Shown piece after piece: positions 47,175-53,966 of a DNA stretch of 60,112 nt. Position 1 is the stretch's first letter. Every line of letters begins with the position of its first letter. A program made the translations under genes and the position numbers. Origin of the DNA: Acidobacterium sp. (lineage in GTDB: Bacteria > Acidobacteriota > Terriglobia > Terriglobales > Acidobacteriaceae); contig PKVY01000142.1 of assembly GCA_003131625.1 (NCBI GenBank), forward strand, positions 1 to 60,112, in the 5' to 3' direction. The notes below the pieces were generated by a model that searched no databases, had not been told where the DNA came from, and saw only the letters and a list, made by a program, of their open reading frames with translations.

Positions 47175-47447
47175 ATGGCACACAAAAAAGGTTTAGGCAG
47201 CTCCAAAAACGGCCGCGACTCCAACGCTCAGCGCCTCGGCGTGAAGCTCTTCGCCGGCCAGACCGTCACCGGCGGCTCCATCATCGTTCGCCAGCGTGGC
47301 ACCAGGATCAAGCCCGGCCTCAACGTCGGCCGCGGCTCCGACGACACCCTCTTCGCCAAAATCGACGGCCGTGTGAAGTTCATCGACCGTGGCCGCGGCG
47401 GCCGCTTTGTCGCCATCGAGCCAGTCGCGGCAGTCGCCGCGAAATAA
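47175..47447 (+). CDS. rpmA: 50S ribosomal protein L27
   Basis: 90-residue ribosomal protein at the peptidyl-transferase centre. It begins [22 protein letters not shown], with no N-terminal propeptide of the Firmicutes type, and contains [16 protein letters not shown]. Shine-Dalgarno GAGGG lies 6-7 nt before the ATG. A strong terminator follows at 47471. Confidence 0.98.
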   Translation: MAHKKGLGSSKNGRDSNAQRLGVKLFAGQTVTGGSIIVRQRGTRIKPGLNVGRGSDDTLFAKIDGRVKFIDRGRGGRFVAIEPVAAVAAK

Positions 47448-47470
47448 TCCCGCACCACCCGCCAAACATC

Positions 47471-47501
47471 AGGGCCGGACTCCCATGAGTCCGGCCCTTT
47501 C
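47471..47501 (+). terminator. Rho-independent terminator after rpmA
   Basis: A 12-bp perfect stem AGGGCCGGACTC / GAGTCCGGCCCT with a CCAT loop is followed by a short T-run. Confidence 0.9.
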
Positions 47502-47532
47502 CGTCTGCCCGCCCGGTTTCCCTCCCAAATGA

Positions 47533-47561
47533 CGAAAGCCCCGGAGAACCCGGGGCTTTCG
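47533..47561 (-). terminator. hairpin terminator for the convergent membrane-protein gene
   Basis: A 12-bp stem CGAAAGCCCCGG / CCGGGGCTTTCG lies 20 bp past the stop codon of the minus-strand membrane protein. Its A/T-containing stem ends suggest a possible bidirectional terminator. Confidence 0.7.
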
Positions 47562-47580
47562 CGTAGGAGGAGGAACAGCT

Positions 47581-48468
47581 TTATCGAGGAGCAACCACCG
47601 GGTTCTTCGCAAGCACCCGATCGACCACCCCTTCGATGTCCTGCAGGAAGAAACCCGTCGGCGCACCTGCCGGAACTGCTTCCGGCATCTGTCCCAGGCC
47701 CTTGGCCAGCGCGTTCCACCGTGCCAGCATCGACTGCGGCGGCAGCACGATCAAGTTGCGCTCAGCTGCCGGTTCCGGCACCAGGAAGTACACCGTCCAG
47801 ATCGCATAAACCCCAAGCACCACTGTTTGCTGCACGCTGTTCGCAGTCGAAACCAGACCCGGATAACGCCCCGAGAGCGCCGTGAAAACCAACTCTGTTG
47901 CCGCCTGGACGCCAAAGCCCAGCCCGATGCCGAACAGCCGGCTCCGGAAAGACCGCCCCAGCGAGTGAATCGAGAGTGCGAGGAATGCCAGCAGGCAGAG
48001 CTCCATGACGCTCACGCACCGCATCGTCTGCAGGGAAAGGGGTCCGATCTGATCTCCGTTATTACTTGGTATAGCGGTGGCAGGCAGAGCAACAGCGCCC
48101 ACGGCAACCACGATGGAAACGATGCTGACCCACCGGAATGCCAGCAAGCCAAGGCGACGCAGGCCGGGAACCGGCTCCATCACCCGTTTAAATACTTCCT
48201 GCACCACAAAGAAGATGGAGACCGCCGAGGCAATGTAACAGATCCAGAATCCGTAGAAGTAAGCGACGTAGCGGGGAGAGGGAAGAACCGGAGCGGTCCC
48301 ACCGAAGTTCCAAATCACTTCAAGGTAGGCCAGCGAAGCCAGGCGCACGACGATGAGGGTTGCCATGGCTGGCAGTCGGCGCGCCGAACCCGACTTGAAA
48401 AATGAAAAGGCGACCAGTACCAGCAACACCGGTTCAAGCCTGATCAACAGATCTTGAAGATGGGCCAT
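47581..48468 (-). CDS. uncharacterised seven-helix membrane protein
   Basis: A 295-residue integral membrane protein with about seven hydrophobic segments (for example LLVLVAFSFFKSG, YVAYFYGFWICYIASAVSIFFVV and LGVYAIWTVYFLVPE) and a cytoplasmic-type C-terminal tail of about 60 residues. The start is the ATG at 48468 with GGGAGGAGG upstream. I recognise no named family; similar-looking multi-helix proteins of unknown role are common in Acidobacteria. It lies about 130 bp downstream of the CGPKGC repeat-protein gene on the same strand, so co-transcription is possible, although a palindrome (TCTCAAG/CTTGAGA, 48515-48535) lies between them. Confidence 0.7.
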   Translation of the reverse strand: MAHLQDLLIRLEPVLLVLVAFSFFKSGSARRLPAMATLIVVRLASLAYLEVIWNFGGTAPVLPSPRYVAYFYGFWICYIASAVSIFFVVQEVFKRVMEPVPGLRRLGLLAFRWVSIVSIVVAVGAVALPATAIPSNNGDQIGPLSLQTMRCVSVMELCLLAFLALSIHSLGRSFRSRLFGIGLGFGVQAATELVFTALSGRYPGLVSTANSVQQTVVLGVYAIWTVYFLVPEPAAERNLIVLPPQSMLARWNALAKGLGQMPEAVPAGAPTGFFLQDIEGVVDRVLAKNPVVAPR

Positions 48469-48598
48469 GGCCTCCTCCCTCAGTCTTCCGAGGATAGCGA
48501 AGGTGCCCTGGCTATCTCAAGCAAAATCCTTGAGAAACAAGCCTTACCCCTGCCACTTTCGTGGTAGGTTAGTTACCGTAGTGACTGGTTCTGGGCTC

Positions 48599-49012
48599 TT
48601 AGTTCCCAGACCCGTTGCAACCCTTGGGACCGCAGGTCGGAATCGGCATCGCCGCAACAAGGGCGTTTCCAGTTCCGTTGCAACCCTTGGGACCGCAGGT
48701 TGGAATCGGCATCGCTGCAACAAGGGCGTTTCCAGTTCCGTTGCAACCCTTGGGGCCACAGGTTGGAATCGGCATCGCTGTAACAAGACCGCTTCCGTTC
48801 CCATTGCAACCCTTGGGGCCGCAGGTCGGAATCGGCATCGCTGCAACAAAACCGCTTCCGTTTCCATTGCAACCCTTGGGGCCACAGGTCGGAATCGGCA
48901 TCGCCGAAATCACCGCCTGTTGGCTCTTCAGCGTCGCATGGGAAGTGGCAAGAGCAGCCGAGGCGCCCATGGCACAGATTCCGAGAACGAGAGATCTAAC
49001 GGCAAGTTTCAT
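48599..49012 (-). CDS. small exported protein with five CGPKGC repeats
   Basis: A 137-residue protein I do not recognise. A signal peptide (about residues 1-23, MKLAVRSLVLGICAMGASAALATS) and a short linker lead into five copies of a 21-residue repeat whose core MPIPTCGPKGCNG occupies residues 38-50, 59-71, 80-92, 101-113 and 122-134. The spacers are Gly/Asn/Ser-rich ending VAA. Cysteines are always C-x4-C (43/48, 64/69, 85/90, 106/111, 127/132). The underlying DNA repeats have an exact 63-bp period with few substitutions, indicating recent tandem duplication. The start at 49012 has AGGAG 9 nt upstream. Possible roles are metal or disulfide-based structural protein, or precursor of modified peptides; none is proven. 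Confidence 0.8.
   Translation of the reverse strand: MKLAVRSLVLGICAMGASAALATSHATLKSQQAVISAMPIPTCGPKGCNGNGSGFVAAMPIPTCGPKGCNGNGSGLVTAMPIPTCGPKGCNGTGNALVAAMPIPTCGPKGCNGTGNALVAAMPIPTCGPKGCNGSGN
48612..48905. repeat. 63-bp coding tandem repeat, five units
   Basis: TTGCAACCCTTGGG recurs at 48615, 48678, 48741, 48804 and 48867, exactly 63 bp apart, within the CGPKGC protein gene. The period is divisible by three, so unit gain or loss keeps the frame. Confidence 0.95.
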
Positions 49013-49026
49013 GACTGTTGTACTCC

Positions 49027-49110
49027 TCAACCAAAGTTGTACTGCACTTGGTTCTGTAGTTGTAGAGACTCCTGGCTACAGTGAGCACTATATCTGGTAA
49101 CCTCCCGCAT
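49027..49110 (-). CDS. 27-residue small ORF upstream of the CGPKGC repeat protein
   Basis: A short frame starts at the ATG at 49110 with a near-ideal Shine-Dalgarno AAGGAG six nt before it, and reads MREVTRYSAHC then SQESLQLQNQVQYNFG before TGA at 49027-49029. The stop codon touches the AGGAG that serves the repeat-protein start (TGAGGAG), so the two would be translationally coupled. Possible roles are a leader peptide that controls the downstream gene or a small protein in its own right. No homolog is recognised. Confidence 0.5.
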   Translation of the reverse strand: MREVTRYSAHCSQESLQLQNQVQYNFG

Positions 49111-49121
49111 TGTTATCTCCT

Positions 49122-49150
49122 TTCAGTATTATCTAAGTATTAAATAGACC
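49122..49150 (-). promoter_or_regulatory. candidate promoter of the small ORF/CGPKGC gene
   Basis: On the minus strand an A/T-rich block (TTTAATACTTAGATAATACTG) just before the AAGGAG contains TAATAC and GATAAT, either of which could be a -10 box. No convincing -35 box is seen. Confidence 0.3.
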
Positions 49151-49513
49151 CTGTGACTGCCGTACGAAACGCCCCTCTTTCGCCAGTGGCTCTGGACCAG
49201 TTCACATGCCAGCGGGCGCTAGGTTAAGTCATTCAAAGTAAACTGCCTTAGACCCTGATGAATCTCGCCCTGGGCCGGTTTTCGCGCCCTCGCAGCGACT
49301 CCAGGTTCGCGCCTCGCCTCGGTTCCAGCCGCAAAAACCGCAGGTCTCGCCCAAGCGCCAGCGCCTCCGTGCCCATTGACCGCTCCGCCTATAGTCCTCA
49401 AGCAACTCATTAACCGGGTCGCCAGGAGGCTCCGCGACTCTATCTGTTCGACATCGCACACTGACGGGTCCCCGCGAACCCGCCCCCTCCCTCGTGCGGC
49501 GTCCGCAACCTCT
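49151..49513. other. about 360-bp intergenic region, nothing recognised
   Basis: Lies between the upstream region of the CGPKGC gene and the 3' end of the YdeI-like gene. The minus-strand open frames here have no family resemblance and no good start. No hairpin with a T-run was seen. Confidence 0.5.
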
Positions 49514-50275
49514 CTAACCGCGCCCCGCCTTCTTCCCGGCGATCCGTATCGCCTCGTCGATCGCCTTCTGCGCCCGCTTCTGCCGCGATTCCGGGCTCTG
49601 GTAATAGAAGATGCCCAGCAGCTGGTTCCGCCGCTGCACCGGCGTCATCGCCCGCCACGCCTCCCGCGCCTTCGGCTGCCGCTGGAACGCCGCTTCCAGA
49701 ATCGGCGGGGTGATCCGCTCCCCCTCCATCGCCAGCATCATCCGCTCCGCCCACAACTCCGCCCGCCCCGCGCGTGCCTCCGCACTCCGCGGCTGTTGCA
49801 CCAGATCCGCGATTGCCTTCCGCATCGATCCGCTCAGCCCGTCGTGGAACCGCTTCAGCCCCCGGCTCTGCCGCAGCAGTTTTTCCAGCTCCGTCGGAGT
49901 CGCCGCCGGCCGCTCCTCCAGATCCGGCTCCAGCACCACCTCGGCCACGCTGCCCCTCGTCACGCCCGCGCCCTTTTGCATTTGCTTATTGACCAGCAGA
50001 ATGAACCCGCCGTCTCGCGCCCTGAACAGCGACGTCCGAAACGCCAACGCCCCCGCCGCCGGCATGGCTGGCGCCGGGCGGGATCCCGCGCCCCGTCCCG
50101 ATCCAGCTTTCCCCTCGCCAGTACGAACGCCGCGGATCGTGCCCCGCACCCGCAGCCCCTTCCGCTGCGGCCACACCTTCTTTGGATCGAACGGAACCGT
50201 GATGACGGTCCACATCAGGCCGGTCCCGTCCGGTCGCAGCACGCCTTCAAATTCCTTTTTCGCGTTCACGCCCAA
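49514..50275 (-). CDS. DUF1905 / YdeI-OmpD-associated family protein
   Basis: A 253-residue cytoplasmic protein. The N-terminal domain (about 5-120, EFEGVLRPDGTGLMWTVITVPFDPKKVW then KGLRVRGTIRG) matches the DUF1905 beta-barrel-like family. The C-terminal part (LSGSMRKAIADLV, then AFQRQPKAREAWRAMTPVQRRNQLLGIFYYQSPESRQKRAQKAIDEA) matches the YdeI/OmpD-associated group. Function is unknown; homologues have been linked to stress and antimicrobial-peptide tolerance. The middle linker is Gly/Ala/Pro-rich. The start is the ATG at 50275. Confidence 0.82.
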   Translation of the reverse strand: MGVNAKKEFEGVLRPDGTGLMWTVITVPFDPKKVWPQRKGLRVRGTIRGVRTGEGKAGSGRGAGSRPAPAMPAAGALAFRTSLFRARDGGFILLVNKQMQKGAGVTRGSVAEVVLEPDLEERPAATPTELEKLLRQSRGLKRFHDGLSGSMRKAIADLVQQPRSAEARAGRAELWAERMMLAMEGERITPPILEAAFQRQPKAREAWRAMTPVQRRNQLLGIFYYQSPESRQKRAQKAIDEAIRIAGKKAGRG

Positions 50276-50299
50276 AGCATAACCGCTAGAGCACGGGCC

Positions 50300-50356
50300 T
50301 TTCGCTAAGAGCTTCTCGCTAAGAGCTTCTCGCTAACAGTTTTTCGCTAACTGCTT
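50300..50356. repeat. 14-bp tandem repeat TTCTCGCTAAGAGC
   Basis: About four imperfect copies (TTTCGCTAAGAGC, TTCTCGCTAAGAGC, TTCTCGCTAACAGT, TTTTCGCTAACTGC) lie upstream of the YdeI-like gene, followed by more degenerate TCGCT-containing units to about 50410. Confidence 0.75.
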
Positions 50357-50408
50357 CATCGCCGATCGCTCTTTAGCCGACCGCTTTTCCGCTCGCTTTT
50401 CGCTGCTC

Positions 50409-50870
50409 TTACGGCACTGGATTCGGCAGACTCGGGATCCCCGGCAACTGGTGCTCCTCATTCAGATTATGGACGTGTACAAATCCCCACACCGCCATGC
50501 CGGCGACTGCGCCGATACCAACTCCCGTCGCGATCCAGAACCCCTTCGACGCTCCCGTACGCAGATCGATCACCTCCGCGTACCGTACCGTCACCGGCTC
50601 CGGGTCGTTCGGCAGCTGCATCGTGAACGAGTCGGGGTTAATCGCGATGATCCGCCCCACCAGCGCAACCCCCGAATTCTCCTCAACACAGATCCACCCA
50701 TTCACGCCGCGCTTCACGATCTTGTCCTGGACCGTAACCGCGTTGAGGGGCTTCGGCGCAGCCAGCGCCTCCGCCGGAATCAGGAAAATCGCGATCAACA
50801 GAGAGGCAACGAAAGCAGAGAATCTTCCATGAAAAACCGATGCAGAAAACTTACACAAGAAAGAGCCCAT
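50409..50870 (-). CDS. small exported/membrane protein of unknown function
   Basis: 153 residues with an N-terminal hydrophobic segment (FVASLLIAIFLIPAEALA, probably a signal peptide cleaved near residue 38). A short beta domain follows (KIVKRGVNGWICVEENSGVALVGRIIAINPDSFTMQLPNDPEPVTVRYAEVIDLR), then a second hydrophobic helix (GFWIATGVGIGAVAGMAVWGF) and a Pro-rich tail. The beta domain has the look of an Sm/SH3-like or DUF-type small barrel, but I cannot name it. It is the only gene between the 14-bp tandem repeat and the OPT transporter region. Confidence 0.65.
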   Translation of the reverse strand: MGSFLCKFSASVFHGRFSAFVASLLIAIFLIPAEALAAPKPLNAVTVQDKIVKRGVNGWICVEENSGVALVGRIIAINPDSFTMQLPNDPEPVTVRYAEVIDLRTGASKGFWIATGVGIGAVAGMAVWGFVHVHNLNEEHQLPGIPSLPNPVP

Positions 50871-50967
50871 ACGCGTACCTCAGCGCGGAACCGATCCAAA
50901 CCCGTCAGCTCCTCTCACGCTGTCCAGGAAGACGCGCCACCCCAAAAATAGTTTCGCTATGCTGCTC

Positions 50968-53166
50968 CTACTTCGCCAGCGGCTTCCGCGCAAAATAGTA
51001 CAGCGACCCCGCCAGCAGCGCGAACATCAGCACCGCGACCCAGTCGTGGTCCAGAAAACCCACGTGCAGCTGCAGGATGTTCTTCCCGAACGGCTCCACC
51101 AGCTTCAGCCCCACGCCCAGCAGTCCGACAATGCCGCCCGCTGCAATCAGGCCGCTCGCATACAGCGACCCCGGGCTGATCTCGCTCTCCTCCGTCACCT
51201 CGCCGGCCTTCTCCGCCGCGCGATCCACCATCCATCGCATCATGCCGCCCACAAAAATCGCCAGCGTCGTCGCAATCGACAAATACGATCCCACCGCGAA
51301 CGTCAGCGACCGAATCCCCATCAACTCCACCGCCACCACCAGAAACACGCCCAGCAGCACCAGCCCCCATGGCAGCTTCTGCTGCAGAATTCCGTTGATC
51401 ACCGTCGCCATCAGCCGCGCCTGCGGAGCCGCCGCCTTCTCGCTCCCGATCCCCTCCACCCACTGCACCTCAATCGTCTTCGTCTGCGGATTGTAGAGAT
51501 ACTTCCCGTCCGCCAGCTCATGCGATCCCAGCGCGTTCAGCAGAATGTATTGATTCCCCTCGAGCGTCGTCGCCGTCTGGTTTCCCGAAGTCCCGCCCGG
51601 CTGCAGCACGTGAATCTCTTTCCGCGTGAATGTCCCCTGGTTCTGCACCCCGTCGTGTGCCGCGGAAATATCCCACGCCTTGCTCATCGGGTGAAATTCC
51701 TCGAACCCGCGATTCATCGCGTTCAGCGTCAGCCCGATCGCAAACGTCGAAACGCACACGCCAATCATCAGCGCCACCTGCTGCTTCCACGGCGTCGACC
51801 CGACAATGTATCCCGTCTTCAGATCCTGCGACGTGTCGCCCGCATTCGCCGATGCGATGCACACCACCCCGCCCACCGTGATCGCCAGCGCGCCAAACGC
51901 CGGCGCCGTCCATCCCTTCACCAGAAACACCGCGGCGGTTGCCATTAAGGTCGCAATCGTCATCCCGCTGATCGGGTTCGCCGAGCTCCCGATCAACCCC
52001 ACAATCCGCGAAGACACCGTGACAAACAAAAACCCGAACACCACAATCAGCAGCGACGCCGCCAGGTTCGCCAGCATCCCCGTCTGCGCGCCCGGCACCG
52101 GCTTTAACGTCAGAAAAATCCAGATCAGCGCCACCAGCGCCACACTTCCGCCCACCACCACCGACATCGGCAGGTCCCGATCCGTCCTCTCCTCGCTCGC
52201 CAGCGTCTCTTTGCTCTTCCGCAAATTTCCCAGCCCCGCCTTCAGCGCCCCCACAATCGTCGGCATCGTCCGCAGCAGCGTGATCAGGCCCGACGCCGCT
52301 ACCGCACCTGCCCCCATCGGCCGCACATACGACGACCACAGTTCCCCCGGCGACATCTGCGCCACCGGCTTCGTCGCCGGATACAGCGCCCCCGGCAGGT
52401 GCGATCCGAAAAAGTAGATCGCCGGCATCAGCACCAGCCACGAGAACACGCCGCCGGCAAACATCGTCCCCGCCACACGCGCGCCGATGATGTATCCCAC
52501 TCCCAGATACTCCGGCACCGCATCCACGCGGATCGCCGCGCCCTTCAAAATATGCTGCCGTCCCAGGTCCGGCTGATAATCCGGCGTATCCGGCCACACC
52601 CCGAAGATGCTGCTGTTCTGGAACAGCGTGTACAGCCCGCCCAGCCCCAGCCCCAGAAACACCCGTCCCGCAAACGATCCGCCCCGCTCCCCGGCCAGCA
52701 GCACATCCGCGCACGCCGTCCCTTCGGGATACGTCAGCGTCCCGTGCTCCTGCACAATCAGCTGCCGCCGCAGCGGGATCATGAACAGCACGCCCAGCCA
52801 CCCGCCCAGCATCGCCAGCACAAAAATCCTGAAGTACTCCAGATCGAATCCCAGAAAAATCAGCGCCGGCAGCGTGAAGATCACACCTGCGGCAATCGAC
52901 TGCCCCGCGTTCCCCGTCGTCTGAACAATGTTGTTCTCCAGAATCGACGCGCGGCCCAGCGCCCGCAGCACGCTGATCGACAGCACCGCGATCGGGATCG
53001 ACGCCGCCACCGTCAGCCCCGCCTCGAGGCCGACATACACCGTCACCGCGCCAAACAGAAGCCCGAAAATGCACCCCAGCACAATCGCGCGAAACGTCAG
53101 CTCCGGCCGCGTCTCACCAGCAGGAACAAAAGGCTGAAAACTCTGCGGACTATGCGTCGTTGCCAA
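50968..53166 (-). CDS. OPT-family oligopeptide transporter
   Basis: A 732-residue inner-membrane transporter with about sixteen hydrophobic segments. The OPT superfamily imports peptides or metal chelates with protons. Diagnostic stretches are ELTFRAIVLGCIFGLLFGAVTVYVGLEAGLT, NNIVQTTGNAGQSIAAGVIFTLPAL, LTYPEGTACADVL and ANAGDTSQDLKTGYIVG. A non-membrane loop (ISAAHDGVQNQGTF to QVMQVWVEG-like region) interrupts the helices at about residues 490-570. The start is judged to be TTG at 53166, because GGAGGG lies 7 nt upstream; the frame is open to 53223 but lacks a site there. Confidence 0.9.
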   Translation of the reverse strand: MATTHSPQSFQPFVPAGETRPELTFRAIVLGCIFGLLFGAVTVYVGLEAGLTVAASIPIAVLSISVLRALGRASILENNIVQTTGNAGQSIAAGVIFTLPALIFLGFDLEYFRIFVLAMLGGWLGVLFMIPLRRQLIVQEHGTLTYPEGTACADVLLAGERGGSFAGRVFLGLGLGGLYTLFQNSSIFGVWPDTPDYQPDLGRQHILKGAAIRVDAVPEYLGVGYIIGARVAGTMFAGGVFSWLVLMPAIYFFGSHLPGALYPATKPVAQMSPGELWSSYVRPMGAGAVAASGLITLLRTMPTIVGALKAGLGNLRKSKETLASEERTDRDLPMSVVVGGSVALVALIWIFLTLKPVPGAQTGMLANLAASLLIVVFGFLFVTVSSRIVGLIGSSANPISGMTIATLMATAAVFLVKGWTAPAFGALAITVGGVVCIASANAGDTSQDLKTGYIVGSTPWKQQVALMIGVCVSTFAIGLTLNAMNRGFEEFHPMSKAWDISAAHDGVQNQGTFTRKEIHVLQPGGTSGNQTATTLEGNQYILLNALGSHELADGKYLYNPQTKTIEVQWVEGIGSEKAAAPQARLMATVINGILQQKLPWGLVLLGVFLVVAVELMGIRSLTFAVGSYLSIATTLAIFVGGMMRWMVDRAAEKAGEVTEESEISPGSLYASGLIAAGGIVGLLGVGLKLVEPFGKNILQLHVGFLDHDWVAVLMFALLAGSLYYFARKPLAK

Positions 53167-53346
53167 AGGAATTCCCTCCGACCGGATTCGGGGAAGCCTG
53201 AGTGTACCAGCCAGCCTGCACATCTGGAATTCTCTGCGGAACCGTTTCGGCAGGTTCTCCAGACGTCAGCTTCGAAGGCAGCAGAGGCCTTCTGGTTTTG
53301 TATCAGGGCACGACTTCACAGCTTGCGAAAAAAAACAGGCTTGGTT

Positions 53347-53374
53347 GGCCCGGGTCTCGATTTTGAGACCCGGA
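53347..53374. repeat. dispersed palindromic repeat (CCCGGGTCTCGATT family), copy 2
   Basis: GGCCCGGGTCTCGATTTTG then AGACCCGGA forms a long hairpin and matches the copy at 3728-3755 over nearly its whole length. Confidence 0.75.
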
Positions 53375-53410
53375 TTCGCGCGCAGCGCGCCCTTTCCACG
53401 TACCGTGTCA

Positions 53411-53460
53411 GGGCACGACTTCAGTCGTGCCGAAAAGCCTCCTAAAATATCTGGGCTTTC
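53411..53460. repeat. two-hairpin dispersed repeat, second complete copy
   Basis: GGGCACGACTTCAGTCGTGC is followed after about 25 nt by a GGGCTTTCAGCCC hairpin, the same two-part structure as at 47110-47157. Confidence 0.8.
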
Positions 53461-53467
53461 AGCCCGC

Positions 53468-53556
53468 TCAGCTCGCGGTCAGAACCGCAACTTCATGATC
53501 CTCCACCGACGGAATCGCGAGGTCTTCGGCGAATACCGCGAAACGGTCGTCGTCTA
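53468..53556 (-). pseudogene. C-terminal remnant of a hydrolase-like gene
   Basis: The minus strand reads RFAVFAEDLAIPSVEDHEVAV, then LTAS and TGA. This matches the C-terminus of the intact neighbouring gene (VEFAIPSVEDYEVAALTAS), and the DNA around the stop is nearly identical (CAGCTCGCGGTCAGA-CCGCAAC). The rest of the gene is missing. Confidence 0.7.
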
Positions 53557-53656
53557 ACGACTCAGCCTACGCCTCAACAGCTTGCGGAAGAAAAAGCCCT
53601 CGCTGCAGTCGGCTTAGCTTCACCCCGCCACCTTGGCAACCGCCAATCTGGCCCCT

Positions 53657-53910
53657 CAATGCCCCTCCGCTAGGTTCACCCAACAGCAAGAAGCTTAAGC
53701 TCACAACCTTGTGCTGCCCGTGAACTAAATTCCGGGTTTCCACTTCTTAGTACTGTCTCTGAGACCAAAACGGCACCGACCCCCAATGCGCCCCCGCCAG
53801 GTTCACCCCACAGCAAGAAGCTTAAGATCAAACGGCGTGCAGACCGTACAACTGGATTCCGGACTTCCACTCCTTAGTACCGTCTCGGAAACCAAAACGG
53901 AACGCCACTC
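53657..53910. repeat. 127-bp tandem duplication
   Basis: Unit A at 53657-53783 and unit B at 53784-53910 begin CAATGC and share blocks such as CAGCAAGAAGCTTAAG and GAGACC/GAAACCAAAACGG at the same offsets. The middle of the unit (about 35 bp) is the most diverged. Both units read LKLLAVG-stop on the minus strand but no convincing protein. Confidence 0.8.
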
Positions 53911-53966
53911 CTGCTCCACTTTGGCAAACTGACGCCAAGCGTCAGGGCCCGATTTCAAAGCCTGCT

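Larger units (their letters stand above)
53167..53966. other. 0.8-kb gene-free region filled with repeats and a gene remnant
   Basis: Contains one partial (53303-53317) and one complete (53411-53460) copy of the two-hairpin repeat, a CCCGGGTCTCGATT palindrome (53347-53374), a C-terminal fragment of a hydrolase-like gene (53468-53556) and a 127-bp tandem duplication (53657-53910). No intact gene is supported. It is bounded by the OPT transporter start and the Tat-exported hydrolase stop. Confidence 0.7.

Noticed and set aside
28813..47447. Disrupted rplU-rpmA-obgE cluster as evidence of an inversion or island
   Set aside because: Separation of obgE from rplU-rpmA occurs in various bacteria, and no island boundary or inverted repeat was seen around the intervening genes.
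48599..48906. CRISPR-like array of evenly spaced repeats
   Set aside because: The 63-bp units are almost identical along their whole length with no variable spacers, and they encode in-frame protein repeats after a signal peptide.
49219..49461. Minus-strand frames of about 80 codons
   Set aside because: Two overlapping frames of similar length with no start signal or family resemblance; probably chance.
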